Assembly: GCA_018398815.1 (NCBI GenBank)
Contig: CM031601.1
Coordinates: 36,098,486-36,162,485, forward strand
DNA from: Conus ventricosus
Taxonomy: Eukaryota > Mollusca > Gastropoda > Neogastropoda > Conidae
Reading direction: 5' to 3'
DNA: 64,000 nucleotides
Shown: piece after piece, positions 24,500 through 34,522 of the stretch
Numbering within the stretch: the first letter of the stretch is position 1
How the letters are laid out: each line of letters opens with the position of its first letter
The notes under the pieces: generated by a model
What the model saw: only the letters and a program-made list of their open reading frames with translations
What the model was told of the DNA's origin: nothing
The model's database searches: none
Program-made: the position numbers and the translations under genes

Positions 24500-25958
24500 C
24501 TTCTCACTAGGATTGAGTTGAGATGCAGTCTTGCGAATGCACCGGCCGAATATTTGAGCCCTTCAGACATGGACTGGATAAAGGCCACAACAGCCGATGG
24601 GTGCACGGATTGGCGGATAGTGAAGGGGTCCCAGTCGGGGTCCTTGAGGGCGGACACCAGACCCCTGAAGGAGTCCATGGCGGAAACAGCTTCGAGCCCC
24701 TCCTAGCCGACTCTTCCAACTTGGCAAGGCAGCGCTCTGAGAGAGCCACCTGCCGTGGTCGAGACTTGGACTCTCTTGGACAAGGAGGAGGTCCTCTGGG
24801 AGAGGGGAGAGAGTGGATTCCGGGATCGCATCATACCCCAAGAAAGTCTTCTTGGCAAATGGGAGCTTCTCTGGCTTGAAAAACTTCTCACACGCCAGCG
24901 CTCTGGGAAAATCCGAGACAGACCCAGGCGTGATGTACTGCGCCTCAGTGCCCTAACTTTCGTTTGGGCCCTCCTCACACAATCGGCTACCATGACCGAC
25001 TCCTTTAAGAGAGAGGAGGGAGTAGCCGAAATGGGATGAGACCCCAAGGCAAGCTCTGCTGCTGAAGGGCAGGGAGCCCTGACCTCCGAGAGGATGACAC
25101 CGCATTAGGGACAAGGGAAGCCAGAATGGCCACTGAGTCCCGGAAGGAATAAGAAGAGGGCATTTGTTCCTCGTCCTCCGACTCCGAGTCCACCGGATCG
25201 GAGCCGCAGACAGAAGGGGTGACCGCCCGTGGGGTACCGGTACGCGGAGATAAACCAAACGGGCCGGTCTGGTTGATTCCCCAGAAACTCTGGGGGAAGG
25301 ATCGGCCGTGGGGTGGGCTGGAGGGGCCTGAGAAGAAGAGGGCTGCGCTGGTGGAGCGCTGAGCACAAGGCCCAGCCTCCAGGGAAACCCCGGAGCAGGG
25401 GGCTGTGGAAAGCCCATGGTCGGGGGATATTGCCATTGGGCCCAAGGAGCCCAAGGCAGAGGGCCCTGCCCCCATGATAGGGGGGGCTAAGCTGCGCCTG
25501 CTGGCTCAGACCAGTATATGGGGGCTCTGATGAGCCAGTCCCAGTGGGTTGCCCTGAAATGAGGGCGAGACCCACGCATTCTGTCCCGAATAAGAGACAG
25601 AAGCATGAGCGAGAGGAAGGGAAGCAACTAGGGCCGACCGAGTGTCGGGCCCCTGAGAGCGAGTTGTTTCCCTTGGCTCACCAGACAAGTGAGAATGAGA
25701 GTTGGACGTGAAGTCTGCTTCATCACTCGACCCATGAGCCCCCGAGGTAGGGGGCTCTTGCATCCTCGATTCGGCCACAGGAATTAAATTGTGCACAGTA
25801 GAACCGCAGCTGAACTGTACACAGGATGCAGTAACGGGAACGACAGAACCGCAGCTGAGTCGATCGCCGTTAGGGGACAAGGGGACAGGATTGACAGAGC
25901 TGCAGCTAAGTCGATCACCATCGTAACTGAAGGGGTGCGAGAAAGAGCTCATTGTCAC
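24500..25958 (-). pseudogene. DIRS-like gag/ORF1 region
   Basis: Overlapping minus frames (25506-25958, 25005-25475, 24703-25047, 24563-24841 and 24256-24678) give a Ser/Pro-rich N-terminal part. An acidic stretch (SESEDEEQ) follows, and then a helical C-terminal part with DPDWDPFTIRQSVHPSAVVA and FARLHLNSILVRRDAVL, typical of the gag-like protein of DIRS-group elements. Frameshifts break it several times in otherwise clean sequence. The start is taken at the ATG at 25958; the true start is uncertain. The N-terminal part contains a short repeated motif (see repeat at 25795-25985). Confidence 0.55.
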
Positions 25959-25985
25959 GAAAACAGAACCGCAGCCGAGTTGAGG
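25795..25985 (-). repeat. Irregular tandem motif inside DIRS-like gag
   Basis: The motif gaaccgcagctga occurs four times (about 25801, 25846, 25897 with changes, and 25965), spaced 45, 51 and 69 bases apart. On the coding strand it gives repeated DRLSCGSV-like peptides. It is an imperfect in-frame repeat of the gag-like protein. Confidence 0.6.
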
Positions 25986-26441
25986 TGAACCTTAGGAAGA
26001 AGAAGGAGAAGAAGAAGAAGACGAAAGAGAGAGCGACGATGAAGAGAGAGGAGGCTTTAGCGCGGCAAACAAGAGGAAGAGCCTGTCGGCGAGGTGCAGG
26101 AATCGACTGACGAAACCTTCCGAATCCTCGCTTTGCTTCATGTACGTTTCTTCCTTAAGCGAAAACGTATGCACAGACACCAAAAGAACAGCAACAACAA
26201 TCGATCGATTGTGAGAAAGCAAAAGATACTTAGCTGCTCAGAGTACACGAGGCTAGCAGGAAAAAGGCTGCCGGGGAAAAGAGGACTGATCTGAGCATGC
26301 GCAAGACACGAGACCGTTTCAGGGTTTTTTCCTGTCCGTTCAGACTTTATTGTATACGAGGCAGGGATAGCAAACTGCTGCCGCTTATTGCATTAGTGAG
26401 CCACGGTATAGTATGTGTATTAAACTGTCATGCACATAGAG

Positions 26442-26767
26442 CAGACCTCCCAACCCCCTAAGAGACCAATGAGTAAGAATTGAAGCTCAGTGAGGCAGAA
26501 ATGTGTAATTCTGAGAGCTAAGAGTAATCAAGCGCGACATTTATCTTTTTTCAAACAAACACGATACGATGAAATCATTTGCACAATTTTTGTGAATTTT
26601 ACTTTTCTACAAAACAAGCTTTTCTTTTAAGTGTCACAAGAAATCTTTACAAATTATAAAAATGTAGAATACACTGGAAACACACACAAATCTCCTAAAC
26701 CATCATGGCATGGCACACCAAGGCTTGATAGTGCGCCAGAAACAACCTAAAAAATTGGAAATGAAAT

Positions 26768-26800
<33 letters not shown>

Positions 26801-26954
26801 GTTCGAAGATGGAAGAAATGGGTACATGAAATTAAGAAAACATATAACCTAAAAAATGTTCTCCCTGTTGCTGATTCTGTGCATGTGGGGTTGGCTATCA
26901 GCTCTGTGGCGATTGTGTCATTTTTTAAGTATCGCACCACCCAGGAAAGAATTT

Positions 26955-26985
<31 letters not shown>

Positions 26986-27799
26986 TTCCTGACTTCCATC
27001 AGTCCCCAACACAAACATTCCATTCTGCAGTCAAGATGCAGCAGCAGTTTAGGCTTCCATGACAAGGGTCCTTACAACGTGTGTTGTCTTTGTTCGACCG
27101 CTCTTGAACTGTTTGGCGATCTCCGAATCTGAGAACGCTTTTTTAAAAAAGCTGGGAATGGGATGCAGGTCGGCTGCACTAAGACTGATGTTGTGCTCGA
27201 CGAAAAATCCGGCCACCTATGCTTCAGCCCGAATTCCCTTTCCCTAATTTCATCCTCTTTTGAGGTGTCTACAGTCTAAAAAAAATGTGTGATGGGTGGA
27301 AGAATCGGCGCGTTAGAGGAATCGATGTGCTTGCGTGACTCAAGGTGACACTTCACATCCACCATCCCGCCATGGGAAATTGTGAAGTCCGACTAGCAAA
27401 TGGTACACCGTGCACAATTTACACCTTTAGCCGTATGCAGGGGAACTTTTCCGAGTATTCTTTTCGGAACTTTTGACCAAGTTTTTTTTTTTTCACATCT
27501 TGTCCAAAACTTTCTACTCCATGTTTCGACATTTTCGTAGCTAAAACTTCTAAAAGACGCCAAACTTCGCTGAATGGTAAAGATGGTGAAACGAACTGCG
27601 CATGACCGGAAACGCTTCTTGAAGATTATGGTTATACGCACGGCGCCGTGCGTACCTGTACATAAGCTGATTTTTCGTCCATTTTTTGTTGTTGTTGAAA
27701 ACTTTCAATGCGTAATTTTTTGGCTAAATGCGTAAAGGCGTAAGAATTATCACTTGGTCATAAAAAATTGCGCAAAATGCGTAATGGTTGGCAGGTCTG
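26442..27799 (-). mobile_element. hAT-like DNA transposon relic with TIRs and 6-bp target duplication
   Basis: The left end cagacctcccaacc (26442) is the inverse of the right end ggttggcaggtctg (ending 27799) with one mismatch. Each end is directly flanked by atagag (26436-26441 and 27800-27805). Inside, on the minus strand, lies the N-terminal part of a transposase with a BED/C2H2-like finger. The rest of the transposase is missing, replaced by a 32-base G run (26768-26799) and a 29-base C run (26957-26985). Repeated gcgtaa motifs near the right end look like subterminal binding repeats. The superfamily is inferred from the protein; the 6-bp duplication is shorter than the usual hAT 8 bp. 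Confidence 0.65.
27040..27560 (-). pseudogene. hAT-like transposase N-terminal remnant
   Basis: Minus-strand frames combine to read MSKHGVESFGQDVKKKKLGQ, then SEKFPCIR, a zinc-finger block CARCTICKSDFTISHGG with VDVKCHLESRKH, and after a gap FVEHNISLSAADLHPI, FSDSEIAKQFKSGRTKTTHV. This C-x2-C...H-x4-H arrangement, followed by the EHN...DH...RTKTT block, is common in a widespread group of invertebrate BED/hAT-like transposases. There are several frameshifts, and the catalytic core is absent. Confidence 0.55.
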
Positions 27800-27887
27800 A
27801 TAGAGGTACAGAAAAATGCATTTAACCACACAACCACAAAAATTTATTACAAAGTTTTGTATGAGTGAAATAGCAATGAAATTTTAA

Positions 27888-27987
27888 NNNNNNNNNNNNN
27901 NNNNNNNNNNNNNNNNNNNNNNNNNNNNNNNNNNNNNNNNNNNNNNNNNNNNNNNNNNNNNNNNNNNNNNNNNNNNNNNNNNNNNNN
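27888..27987. other. Assembly gap of 100 N
   Basis: There are exactly 100 N, a standard gap placeholder. Confidence 0.99.
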
Positions 27988-28757
27988 CAGTGTTTGGCTC
28001 AGCGGCTCCGAAACGAATAAAAATGGAGTTGCTATATTTTTTTAATAATAATTTTGAATACAAAGGTTTGATGTGATCAGAGATCCCAATGGTTGTGTTA
28101 TTGTAACAAGTACTGAAATGGCGAATGATGAACAAAACCTAGCCCAAAGTGGTGTAAGAAGAAGGCCTGTAGTGATGGATTTATGGCGAGTTTGTCACTC
28201 AGAATGATGAAAAAGTTCTAAAAATCATACAGAATCATACAGTGCTTGGTGTGGCAAAGCATAGTCAGAAAATTCACTCCATGAAGATGACAAGGTGAGA
28301 CCGTCGATTTGCAGGGTGGTGATGGTAATGTTGTAGAGGTAGATATCGCTTGTATTTTAAGAGCAAGTAAGCCAACAGGAGAAAGCAGGGCAAGAGGCTG
28401 AATATAGCTCTGTGGCCGACCCAGCTTTGACCCCAGCCATTGTCAGTCTACTGCTAAGCCACAGAGGAGAGTGGTCAATAGTCGGTGTAAAGAGGCGGCA
28501 TGGTCGAAGGCGAATGAGCTTGTGTTTTAGAGTATGTGGCGTGGCACAGATTATGTAAAATCAGGAGCCCCCAGGCGACGTAGGAGTACTTCTGCCACTT
28601 CACTGCAGCTGTGTTCTTTCTTTGCTGGTTTCTGTGTTGGGCGTGTATGATGAAGCGAGTGACAGAGGGGGGCGTGGGCGTGGAGAGGGGGGTCTGGCAA
28701 TGCAAGAGAGAGAAGGCATTACTGTGATTGTGATGTTATGACTGTGTTGTGTTGAAC
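27988..28757. other. Unassigned intergenic sequence
   Basis: I see no convincing coding region, terminal repeat or tandem array here. Short minus-strand frames at 28475-28794 have no recognisable domain. Confidence 0.5.
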
Positions 28758-28819
28758 AATTATGTAGTGGGGGAAAACAAGTGCAGGCTAACAATTCTTC
28801 AGTCGTTATAGTAATGACT
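28758..28819 (+). repeat. 62-bp direct repeat, copy 1
   Basis: This segment (starting aattatgtagtgggggaaaa) recurs at 31104-31165, apparently identically. The two copies flank the Tc1-like element and its duplicated end. The block gactgtgttgtg lies just before copy 1 and just after copy 2. This suggests a local duplication or rearrangement around the transposon. Confidence 0.85.
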
Positions 28820-28880
28820 TGGCAAAGATTTGAACTTTAAAACAAAAAAACAGAAGATGAAAAAAATGGGGGAATATATA

Positions 28881-30465
28881 CTACTCAACACTTGCTAGGG
28901 ATCAGATATTCAACACACTGTAATGGTCCAGAATATTTGTCAATCAAAACTCAAACGGTCAGATACTGTTAATTAGTCATTATTTCATCCAAACCAAACA
29001 AAAATGAGGGAAATTCCATCAGATAAACCAAGAAACAGAATGGACAAATGACACAACCCCTAAAAGCCACCTGAAACAGGGCATGGAAGGGAAAAGTCAA
29101 CCTGAACAATCCACTGCTGTCTGTGTGGAACTGAGAATGAATGGACTCTCAGTAATGAGTGTGACCACCACGGGCTGCGATCACAGCTCTACAACGCCGC
29201 CTCATGCTGCAGATGAGGTTCCTGATCTGCTGCTGGGGGATTCTGGCCCAATCTTTCTGGAGGGCAACTCCAAGGTCATGGATGTTCTGAGGCAGCTGTT
29301 CACGTGCTTGGACAGCTCGCCCAATATCCCAGACATGCTCAATCGGATTGAGGTCTGGTGAGCATGCAGGCCACTCCAAGCGTGCAATTCCCTCATTCTG
29401 AAGGTAGTTTGACAATGCGGGCACGGTGAGGACGGGCATTGTCATCCACAAGGATGAAGTCAGGACCAATGGCACCAGCGTAGGGTCGGACAATGGGGTT
29501 AAGAACCTCGTCACGGTATCGGACTGCATTCATGGGGCCTTTCTCCATCACCAGCAGATCAGTTTTGCCTTGCACTGAAATGCCTCCCCACACCATTACT
29601 GAGCCCCCACCATAGCAGTCATGCTGAGCAATGAAGTTGGGGTGGAATCGTTCATTCTGCCTTCGCCACACCCTCCTTCTCCGGTCAGTCACGTCCAAAC
29701 AAAACCTGGACTCATCACTGAACAAAACTGGAGTCCAGTTTGCAGCAGTCCAGCCTTGGTGCTCCAGTGCCCACAGCAACCTTGCTTGTTTATGCTGTCT
29801 GGTCAATGGAACCCGAATTGCTGGGGCCCTTGAATGAAGACCACCTCATGAAGCCTTCTCCTGACTGTCTGGGTTGACACCCGGTTCCCTGATGCGTTCT
29901 GGAGGTCATGTTGCAGCTGTGTGGCATTGTGGAAAGGATTTCTTCGTGCCTGGACAAGGAGATATCGGTCCTCTCGCTGGGTTGTGACACGTGGGTGACC
30001 TCCAGAATGTCGTGGAGTGACTGTCCCTGTTGTTTGATATCGATTCCACATACGGGAAACAACGCTCTGGGATACGCCCAAGGCTCCAGCAACCTCACAT
30101 TGCGATGACCCTCCTAGCAGCATCCCAATTCCTCTCGCCATATCTTCTGCGGAAAGGCGTCGTCTTTGTGCTTGCTGTTCCATTGTGGTGCGACAAACAC
30201 TGCCCGAATCACACTGAACCACTGTTTGCCGGTCCCAAAACAGCGAATGTGACGCCGACCTCTCCCCCTGTTTACCCCCAGAATGAGGGGTCACGCAATT
30301 CACGTGCTCACCATGCTGCATGTTCCAGCGTGAAGGTGCAGGCAACAGTGTGATTGTCTTTCACATTGTTTTGTGTTGCTGGATCACGTGTTTATTGAAG
30401 TCAGTTCAAAATGATTTTTTTCATACACTGTTTTTAATTGCTGATCCCTAGCAAGTGTTGAGTAG
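28881..30465 (-). mobile_element. Tc1-like (IS630-Tc1-mariner) transposon
   Basis: The terminal inverted repeats begin CTACTCAACACTTGCTAGGG and match over at least 25 bases at the two ends (28881 onward and 30465 backward). They are bordered by TA, the expected Tc1 target duplication. The single gene inside is on the minus strand and carries two frameshifts. The length of about 1.6 kb is normal for the family. It is probably immobile unless the frameshifts are sequencing errors. Confidence 0.9.
29149..30183 (-). pseudogene. Tc1-like transposase, DD34E, two frameshifts
   Basis: The chosen start is the ATG at 30183 (MEQQAQRRRLSAEDMAR), because upstream sequence is outside the usual protein. 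A helix-turn-helix region follows (VAGALGVSQSVVSRMWNRY, then RVSTQTVRRRLHE). After a frameshift near 29835 comes the catalytic domain: VLFSDESRFCLDV (first Asp), VMVWGGISV and FILVDDNARPHRARIV (second Asp). After another frameshift near 29400 comes WPACSPDLNPIEHVWD (Glu). The spacing from the second Asp to the Glu is 34 residues, the Tc1 signature. It ends at a TGA at 29149. The full length of about 340 residues is typical. Confidence 0.9.
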
Positions 30466-30606
30466 TATATTATAAATATGAGAAGCCCTTCACTAGCTGC
30501 CTGAAGGAACAGTTCAAAATGATTTTTTTTCATACACTGTTTTTAATTGCTGATCCCTAGCAAGTGTATAAATATGAGAAGCCCTTCACTAGCTGCCTGA
30601 GGGAAC
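30402..30606 (+). repeat. Tandem duplication of the Tc1 right end plus flank
   Basis: The unit 30402-30509 (about 108 bp) contains the right subterminal sequence, the right TIR and 40 bp of flank. It is repeated at 30510-30606 without about 14 bases, including the outermost TIR (gagtag) and the TA. So the duplication happened after insertion, with a small deletion at the transposon boundary. Confidence 0.85.
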
Positions 30607-31103
30607 CATCGTAATCCCTCTCAAAGACACATTTATTTGTATTGCCTGCTCCTAGGCCTTTCGTCCGCTGGATCGGACTCATCAGGGAGACACAGCTGAT
30701 TGTGTCTGTGCTCTTGGTGTCAAATAAAGACACACCACAGTCCATAATTCTGGTGTTCTCACCACCAAGGGTTCAAAAAAGAATCCAACAGCACCCTCAA
30801 AGCAGCCAGCAAAGGGTAGTAAAATGGAGCAAAACAGAAGTGTGGAGAGGAAAAAAGTTGCTGAAAAACTAAAAGCATTATTCAAACCGTATTAAATATA
30901 GGGGACAATCTTTGAGCCTATGCTTGAGGATCCATTCAAGGATGCAAGGGAGATCAAAAGATACGGAACAGTCTGAGTGGTCAGCTCTGCTGTTCAATAA
31001 CCCAAGCATTGTGAGAGGCTAAGAATTGTACAGAACAACCTTTACTTGGATCTCCTAAGAGATGCAATCTCCCACTGATTGACCAAACAATATAATGCTG
31101 AAA
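30607..31103. other. Unassigned intergenic sequence
   Basis: No domain, terminal repeat or convincing exon is seen; only short frames without recognisable motifs are present. Confidence 0.5.
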
Positions 31104-31165
31104 AATTATGTAGTGGGGGAAAACAAGTGCAGGCTAACAATTCTTCAGTCGTTATAGTAATGACT
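31104..31165 (+). repeat. 62-bp direct repeat, copy 2
   Basis: This is the partner of 28758-28819, about 2.35 kb downstream in the same orientation. It is followed by gtgttgtgtg and a TG-rich microsatellite. Confidence 0.85.
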
Positions 31166-31350
31166 GTGTTGTGTGTTTGAGAGTGAGTGAGCGAGTGTGT
31201 TTATGTGTGTGTGTGTGTGTGCATGTGAGAGAGAGAGATAGAGATTTTGTTGCATGTGTGGAAAAGGGGGAGAAAGAAACAGAGAGGGAGATAGTCTGTA
31301 TGCATGTATATGTGTGTGTGTGTGTGTGTATGCCTGCGTGCATGCATGCG
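31166..31350 (+). repeat. (TG)n/(GA)n microsatellite cluster
   Basis: The cluster contains TG tracts at 31204-31221 and 31311-31329 separated by GA-rich sequence and tgcatgcatgcg motifs. Apparent frames here are low-complexity. Confidence 0.9.
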
Positions 31351-31479
31351 TGCGTTGATGTGAGTTGTGACTGGTTTACATGTCGATTTTTCTGTCACAG
31401 GTGAGAGGAGAAGAGGAGGTCTATGTGGCAGACGGCCTGTGTAGCAATGGGGCAGAGGGTGAGGGGTAATCCTTGACCA

Positions 31480-31870
31480 TCCTATTGTCCACCCTAAGAA
31501 GATAGCACCAGTGGTCCTCCAGTTTACACGCCAGCCTTGCCTCAAGAAAAGACCTCAGGGACCAATGCCAGTTCACTACTTTAGAAGAGCTGTTTTTGAC
31601 AGACACTCTGGATCAGCATTTTGTTGATTACACCAACTTGTATGCTGGAAAGGCATTTTCCTTGCTGAATAGCTCAAACGACAGACAAGCAGGCAACTAG
31701 CAGAAAGTGCAAGGTGTGCACAAAGCATGGCATCTGGAAGGAGACTGAGCATGCGTGTGCACAATGCCTATCTCACCCTGCCCTGTGTACATACCCATGC
31801 TTCAGAGTGTACCACAACACCAAGCACTACCAACACTGCAGTGCACACACAAAACCCCATAAATTCAATT
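31480..31870 (+). pseudogene. piggyBac transposase relic, internally deleted
   Basis: The plus strand reads FTTLEELFLTDTLDQHFVDY with TNLYAGKAF, resembling the start of the piggyBac catalytic domain. Almost immediately, in another frame, comes KCKVCTKHGIWKETEHACAQ followed by CFRVYHNTKHY. The latter is the C-terminal cysteine-rich finger of piggyBac transposases (C-x2-C ... C-x2-C ... C...H). The whole DDD catalytic core between them is missing. Only about 390 bp remain of a gene normally above 1.5 kb. No TTAA-flanked ends were identified. Confidence 0.65.
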
Positions 31871-33177
31871 TTCTATATAACATATTTTTGTGTGCTTTAC
31901 ATGTTATCTTATCAGTTGCTTTTTTTCCAAATCAGTGCTTTTCCTTTTCAGAATCTAAAATGAAAGTAACGCTGTGCGGACCGCAATGCAAAACAAAAAT
32001 TCCTGTGTGAATTCTAGACTGAATGTGTGTACAATTCTGAAATTTTGGATTACAATTCAGGATTACTGTTTCCATAAAGGTAGGGAAACATCTATTTTGA
32101 TTTCCTATCTACTTTCTGATTTTATTCTTCTGTTTTTACTAACTCTTTATATCATATGATCCGACAGTATGAAAAATTTATTTATCTCACATTTATGGTA
32201 CACTTCTTACTAACCAACGCACTGCATAAACTTAACTGTCATTTTTTTTGATAAATGAATAGTCTGTTCATTCTTCTTTTAAAAAAGTATGGGTTTATAC
32301 TTTCTTGCAATAGTTTTAATGCTAGAATTTTTTTAATTATTACCCTCCACAGCCAAAAATAGCTTGGCAAATAAGGGAAACTACCCATACAAAACAAGGC
32401 ACTGAAGGAGTTGTATTAATACTTTCCAGACAGACCAACATCGCTTCCCTGCATGCGTGTGCACCGCACGTGCTTACCACCGTTGCAGACACGTGATTTT
32501 CGCACTTTTTAATTTTATTTTACATCTCCTAATATAAACCTAACAAGCAATTAAAATATATCAACGGAATGGGTAAAGCGCAAACTTTGTAATGAGCATA
32601 GAACTAAATACATTTAGGGTAAAATAGCAACGCTACTGTTACAGAAACCCTACTGTTACAGAAACAACATAAGTGAAACATAGGAGAACACAGTCTTGTT
32701 TTCGTTTGTTTGGTTAGTATGACAACAGCAAATGGGGAAGAAAACAGGCATAAAACTTTGCTCTTACTCTGAACAGATGCAGAGAAAGCCTGAGGTATTC
32801 ATATATGTGTAATCCAAGTGAATTCCTTTTCTTTTTTTTTAAGGAAATTAAATCATTGCACACAGTACACACTTTTCACTGTTTTGGCATCAGACGATAA
32901 GATGTATAAAACTGTTAAATACACAGAGCAAATAAATCAAGCTCAGATTCTTTTTGATAAACTTGTACACCTTTACCCCCCTCATTTTCTGAACTACTTT
33001 GAACCAGTTCTAAAACCACATGTCATTCTCCTTCTGCCCGATATATTGGTAAAGCAGGAAATTCCATACATGCCTTCCCAGTGCCAGACAGGTCTCTTTG
33101 TTCGGACTACTCTGGGGTCACAAAGGTCATCACCAGTGCATGTAAACTTACCCTTCCAGTGGCTAAAACCCTGTTCT
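31871..33177. other. AT-rich unassigned sequence
   Basis: No gene or mobile-element signature is seen. The region is AT-rich with short frames only. Confidence 0.5.
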
Positions 33178-33192
33178 AAATATTTATGGCAG

Positions 33193-33447
33193 ATAAGATA
33201 ATGTTGCTTATAGCCCAGCCGACCGCAGAGGGCCACATCAGGGCTGTCACCACGTTAAAATCAACTCACCAGTCATTTGAAAAAAAAAAACAACAACAAC
33301 AACTTTCACACATCGCATTAAATGACATCGTCTAGAAACGCACCAGAAATTGCATTAAAAATCTTTCTTCCGTAAAATCTTAAATCAGATGAAAAATGTT
33401 AATCTCTTTCAAAAACTCAAGGATCACGTCTGGCGGGACATCCCTGA
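33193..33447 (-). mobile_element. 255-bp 5'-truncated Jockey/I-group insertion with 15-bp target duplication
   Basis: The sequence is the 3' untranslated end of the same family as the tandem copies (ataagataatgttgcttata followed by agcccagccgaccgc). It is bordered on both sides by aaatatttatggcag (33178-33192 and 33448-33462). A 5'-truncated copy with a target duplication is the standard product of target-primed reverse transcription. The clean match implies a recent insertion. It also fixes the exact 3' end of the family, including its ATAAGATAA tail. Confidence 0.93.
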
Positions 33448-33561
33448 AAATATTTATGGCAGCTGCATCCCCTAGACGGTAAAGGAGAGAACATGGGAAT
33501 TTTTTATAGTTGTGCCATCATGGAGGCACGGCATGTCAAGGCATTACAGCAGTGCTGCCAT

Positions 33562-33575
33562 CACCAGGGGGCGCT
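33562..33575 (+). promoter_or_regulatory. CTCF-like core motif
   Basis: The sequence CACCAGGGGGCGCT matches the conserved bilaterian CTCF core. It lies about 0.8 kb beyond exon 4 of the cramped-like gene. A 14-base match can occur by chance; no binding evidence exists here. Confidence 0.3.
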
Positions 33576-33599
33576 CATCGTGACCGAGTTGCCGTCACT

Positions 33600-34368
33600 A
33601 TCGCACGGCGTGTCGCAAAAAGGTTAATAATACACTGGGGTGACAAGCTTAAGGATATACCAATCTACTGATTATCATAAATCAGGCATGAAAGAAAGAG
33701 TTGTAAGACCAGTGTACATGACTGCTTTGTTGAAATAAGTCAATATGATATCTTTCATATAAACAGAATGTTTTAAAAATATAGACTTAACAATATTTGT
33801 TCATTTTGCCTGCTAAATGAACCAAATGATGCCCTGTCACAGAGTAAAGAACCAGGAATCATAAATTGTTAATTGAAGCAGCCTTTAAGCTCGAGTAACT
33901 GACAAGATAAAAATGCGATGAACATATTTGTATACATTTGTAATTAGTTAGGAAAGTACTTTAACATTTTTTTCTTTTCTTTTTCTATTTGCAAGCTCAG
34001 CCTGAAGAGAAATTATCCGTCTCCTTTTCATACAGGTTATTTGGTAAGGGTTAAGCGTTAAGACACAAGATTTTCCAAACTTTGGTGTGTGACCTTTCAA
34101 GTTACGTATACACATTAACAACACAGCAAACACATGCACAGCTAACTACATCTGAACTAGATATCAACATAACATTTGTGATATGGACTCGAGTTTTTGG
34201 GTTTTTTAACAATATCCTAGTATCTATCAGCTCATCTGGCCCTGTAACATTTGACCTGAATATTTATGTACCTGTTCTGTTACCCAAAAATTAACCCCAT
34301 AAAGTTTAAAGATTTTCAGATCTGTAAACAACAGGATAAGGTAATATCAAACCTGCTCCCATACTTAC
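33600..34368 (-). other. Intron or flank 3' of cramped-like exon 4
   Basis: This is AT-rich sequence without further exons that I can recognise. The splice donor of exon 4 (GTAAGTATGG) opens it, so an intron starts at 34368. The next exon was not found in the window. Confidence 0.5.
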
Positions 34369-34522
34369 TGTTGCCCATGTCCACATGCTTGGATATCTTC
34401 TGCCACATGCGATAGTACAAATACCGCACTTGCTCCTTCGTCTTGATCAAAGTGCTTTCAATTCCTCGCTTCTTGCTCCTGAACACCAACAGGTTGTGAA
34501 TGGCATCAAAGTCTTTGCCGTG
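34369..34522 (-). CDS. CRAMP1: Cramped-like (CRAMP1) protein, coding exon 4 in window
   Basis: The minus-strand exon has an acceptor TTTTTGCAG and a donor GTAAGT. It is 154 bp, entering in phase 0 and leaving in phase 1. It encodes HGKDFDAIHNLLVFRSKKRG and, further on, KEQVRYLYYRMWQKISKHV. This is the second half of the SANT/Myb-like domain of cramped proteins, whose usual form has EHGKDFEAI...NKEQVRHFYYRTWHKI. Cramped is a nuclear chromatin factor linked to Polycomb function and histone-gene expression. It joins exon 3 in frame (FFEGLFE|HGKDFDAI). Later exons are not found. Confidence 0.88.

Larger units (their letters stand above)
23251..26435 (-). mobile_element. DIRS-like retrotransposon, internally deleted and 3'-truncated
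   Basis: The minus-strand order is a gag-like region (25958 to about 24500), a short reverse-transcriptase segment with the DIRS-type box YLDDWLLLASS (about 24250), an RNase H with LFTDASQSGWGAHVSSLTA (about 23770), HVPGKINILVDSLSRSH (about 23480) and WAVDALSIPWS (about 23270). DIRS elements should end with a tyrosine recombinase; none is present because the element stops at about 23250. The gag-like frame runs almost directly into FRALPFGLAPAPWVFTKVAR, so the N-terminal reverse transcriptase is missing. The region 26240-26435 is probably its 5' terminal sequence. Confidence 0.7.

Noticed and set aside
25750..25990. CRISPR-like array (spaced repeats at 25801-25978)
   Set aside because: Only four irregularly spaced, diverged motifs lie within a DIRS gag-like coding region in an animal genome.
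26695..27062. Gly-rich and Pro-rich frames around 26700-27060
   Set aside because: They are translations of G and C homopolymers inside the hAT-like relic.
31152..31545. His/Thr-rich and Cys/Val-rich frames over microsatellites (also 34576-35162, 36330-36780, 43012-43983)
   Set aside because: These are read-through of CA/TG tracts in all phases; no codon structure or domain.
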